A stretch of 6,149 nucleotides of DNA from Micrococcales bacterium. Its GTDB lineage: Bacteria; Actinomycetota; Actinomycetes; Actinomycetales; Dermatophilaceae. Within the stretch, counting starts at the first letter, position 1; every line of letters begins with the position of its first letter. Positions 5,521 through 6,149 of this stretch are shown here, in pieces. The notes beneath the pieces are model-generated. The model was given only the letters and a program-made list of their open reading frames with translations, ran no database searches and was not told the origin of the DNA. The stretch is from NCBI GenBank assembly GCA_030537915.1, contig JAUNUZ010000151.1, forward strand, positions 1-6,149. The letters run 5' to 3'. The position numbers and the translations under genes are program-made.

Positions 5521-6149
5521 CTACTGCCCGGGTCGGATGACGATCTTCATCTCGTCGGGGGCTCCGGCTCGATCAAGGGCCGTCGAAGCTTGCGCCAATC
5601 CGTAGGTGCTGGTCACGAGGGCGTCGAGGTCGACCTTGCCGCTGGCCACGAGATGGATACCGAGCGGCCACGTATCGGTGTAGCGGAAGATCCCGGTGAC
5701 GATGAGTTCGCGGTTCTGGATGACGGGGATCGGTAGCGGGATCTCGTCGGCGCCCATGCCGACGAGGACGACTCGGCCGGCGGGCTTGACCGTGTAGATG
5801 CCGCTGACGACCGCGGGCGTCACGCCGGCTGCGTCGATGAAAGCGTCGACCTCCAGCCCGGCCGTCTTGACGTCGGTGGTCATCGGGTCGATGACCTGCG
5901 TAGCGCCATGCGCCAGCGCGAGCGCGCGGCGCTGCGGTGCCGGGTCGGAGACGATGATGTCCTTGGCGCCGAAGGCCCGCGCGGTCTGCGCCATGATGAT
6001 GCCGATCGGACCGGCCCCTGCGATGAAGACGCGCTGACCGGGCTTGAGGTCGGCCTTGCGGGCAGCAGCGATGCCGACCGATAGCGGCTCGAGCATCGCG
6101 GCGGCCTCGTCGCCGGCGGTGGCGCCCACCACCGAGTCCACCACCAGGA
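5521..6149 (-). CDS. Zinc-dependent sorbitol/xylitol-type dehydrogenase, 5' end cut off
   Basis: The C-terminal ~209 residues of a medium-chain dehydrogenase, which continues beyond the right edge; the family is usually about 340-350 residues, so roughly 140 N-terminal residues with most zinc ligands are missing. Numbering from the valine codon at 6142-6144: EPLSVG (19-24) is the conserved glutamate motif of sorbitol dehydrogenases, AGAGPIGI (42-49) is the Rossmann nucleotide loop, and Asp67 in VSDP at the end of the next strand suggests NAD specificity. NRELIVTGIFRYTDTWP (144-160) closely recalls the ATREVDIKGVFRYCNTWP region of human sorbitol dehydrogenase. Oxidation of a C4-C6 alditol to a ketose is the likely reaction (inference). 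The GTG at 6142-6144 is not the real start, because the frame is open to the edge and the fold needs the missing half. The stop is 133 bases before the ATPase gene on the same strand, so it probably shares the operon. Confidence 0.85.
   Translation of the reverse strand, partial: LVVDSVVGATAGDEAAAMLEPLSVGIAAARKADLKPGQRVFIAGAGPIGIIMAQTARAFGAKDIIVSDPAPQRRALALAHGATQVIDPMTTDVKTAGLEVDAFIDAAGVTPAVVSGIYTVKPAGRVVLVGMGADEIPLPIPVIQNRELIVTGIFRYTDTWPLGIHLVASGKVDLDALVTSTYGLAQASTALDRAGAPDEMKIVIRPGQ

Noticed and set aside
1..6149. Mobile elements, CRISPR arrays, tRNA or rRNA genes, riboswitches
   Set aside because: No transposase, spaced repeats, tRNA-like cloverleaf or conserved RNA element was seen; the window is almost filled by six metabolic and transport genes of uniform composition.

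Overview
The window is high-GC DNA whose genes start with ATG or GTG behind AGGAG-type ribosome binding sites. The lipoprotein signal, codon use and protein sequences look actinobacterial, but the genus cannot be fixed from this stretch. Every supported gene lies on the minus strand, so the window reads right to left as one probable operon for uptake and catabolism of a sugar or, more likely, a sugar alcohol.

In transcription order: (1) the C-terminal part of a sorbitol/xylitol-type zinc dehydrogenase, cut by the right edge; (2) a 133-base gap with an imperfect hairpin and a possible 17-residue leader frame; (3) a double-domain RbsA-type ABC ATPase; (4) an RbsC-type permease whose ATG overlaps the ATPase stop (ATGA); (5) a 104-base gap that is very C-rich and G-poor in the transcript and holds an imperfect tandem repeat; (6) an RbsB-type substrate-binding lipoprotein; (7) an SDR dehydrogenase whose start overlaps the binding-protein stop; (8) a FucA-type class II aldolase; (9) a strong 14-bp hairpin, probably a terminator, in the left 131 bases.

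Proposed logic (inference): the binding protein captures the substrate and the permease/ATPase import it. One or both dehydrogenases oxidise an alditol to a ketose. A kinase not seen here would make the ketose-1-phosphate, which the aldolase splits into dihydroxyacetone phosphate and an aldehyde. The exact substrate cannot be read from the sequence; a C4 to C6 polyol fits best. No regulator, kinase, mobile element, CRISPR array or RNA gene is visible.

This is a recognisable family arrangement and not a clearly new system. The less ordinary points are in the intercistronic DNA (a hairpin before the transporter, a C-rich leader before the binding protein), the pairing of two unrelated polyol dehydrogenases with a ketose-phosphate aldolase, and the absent kinase.
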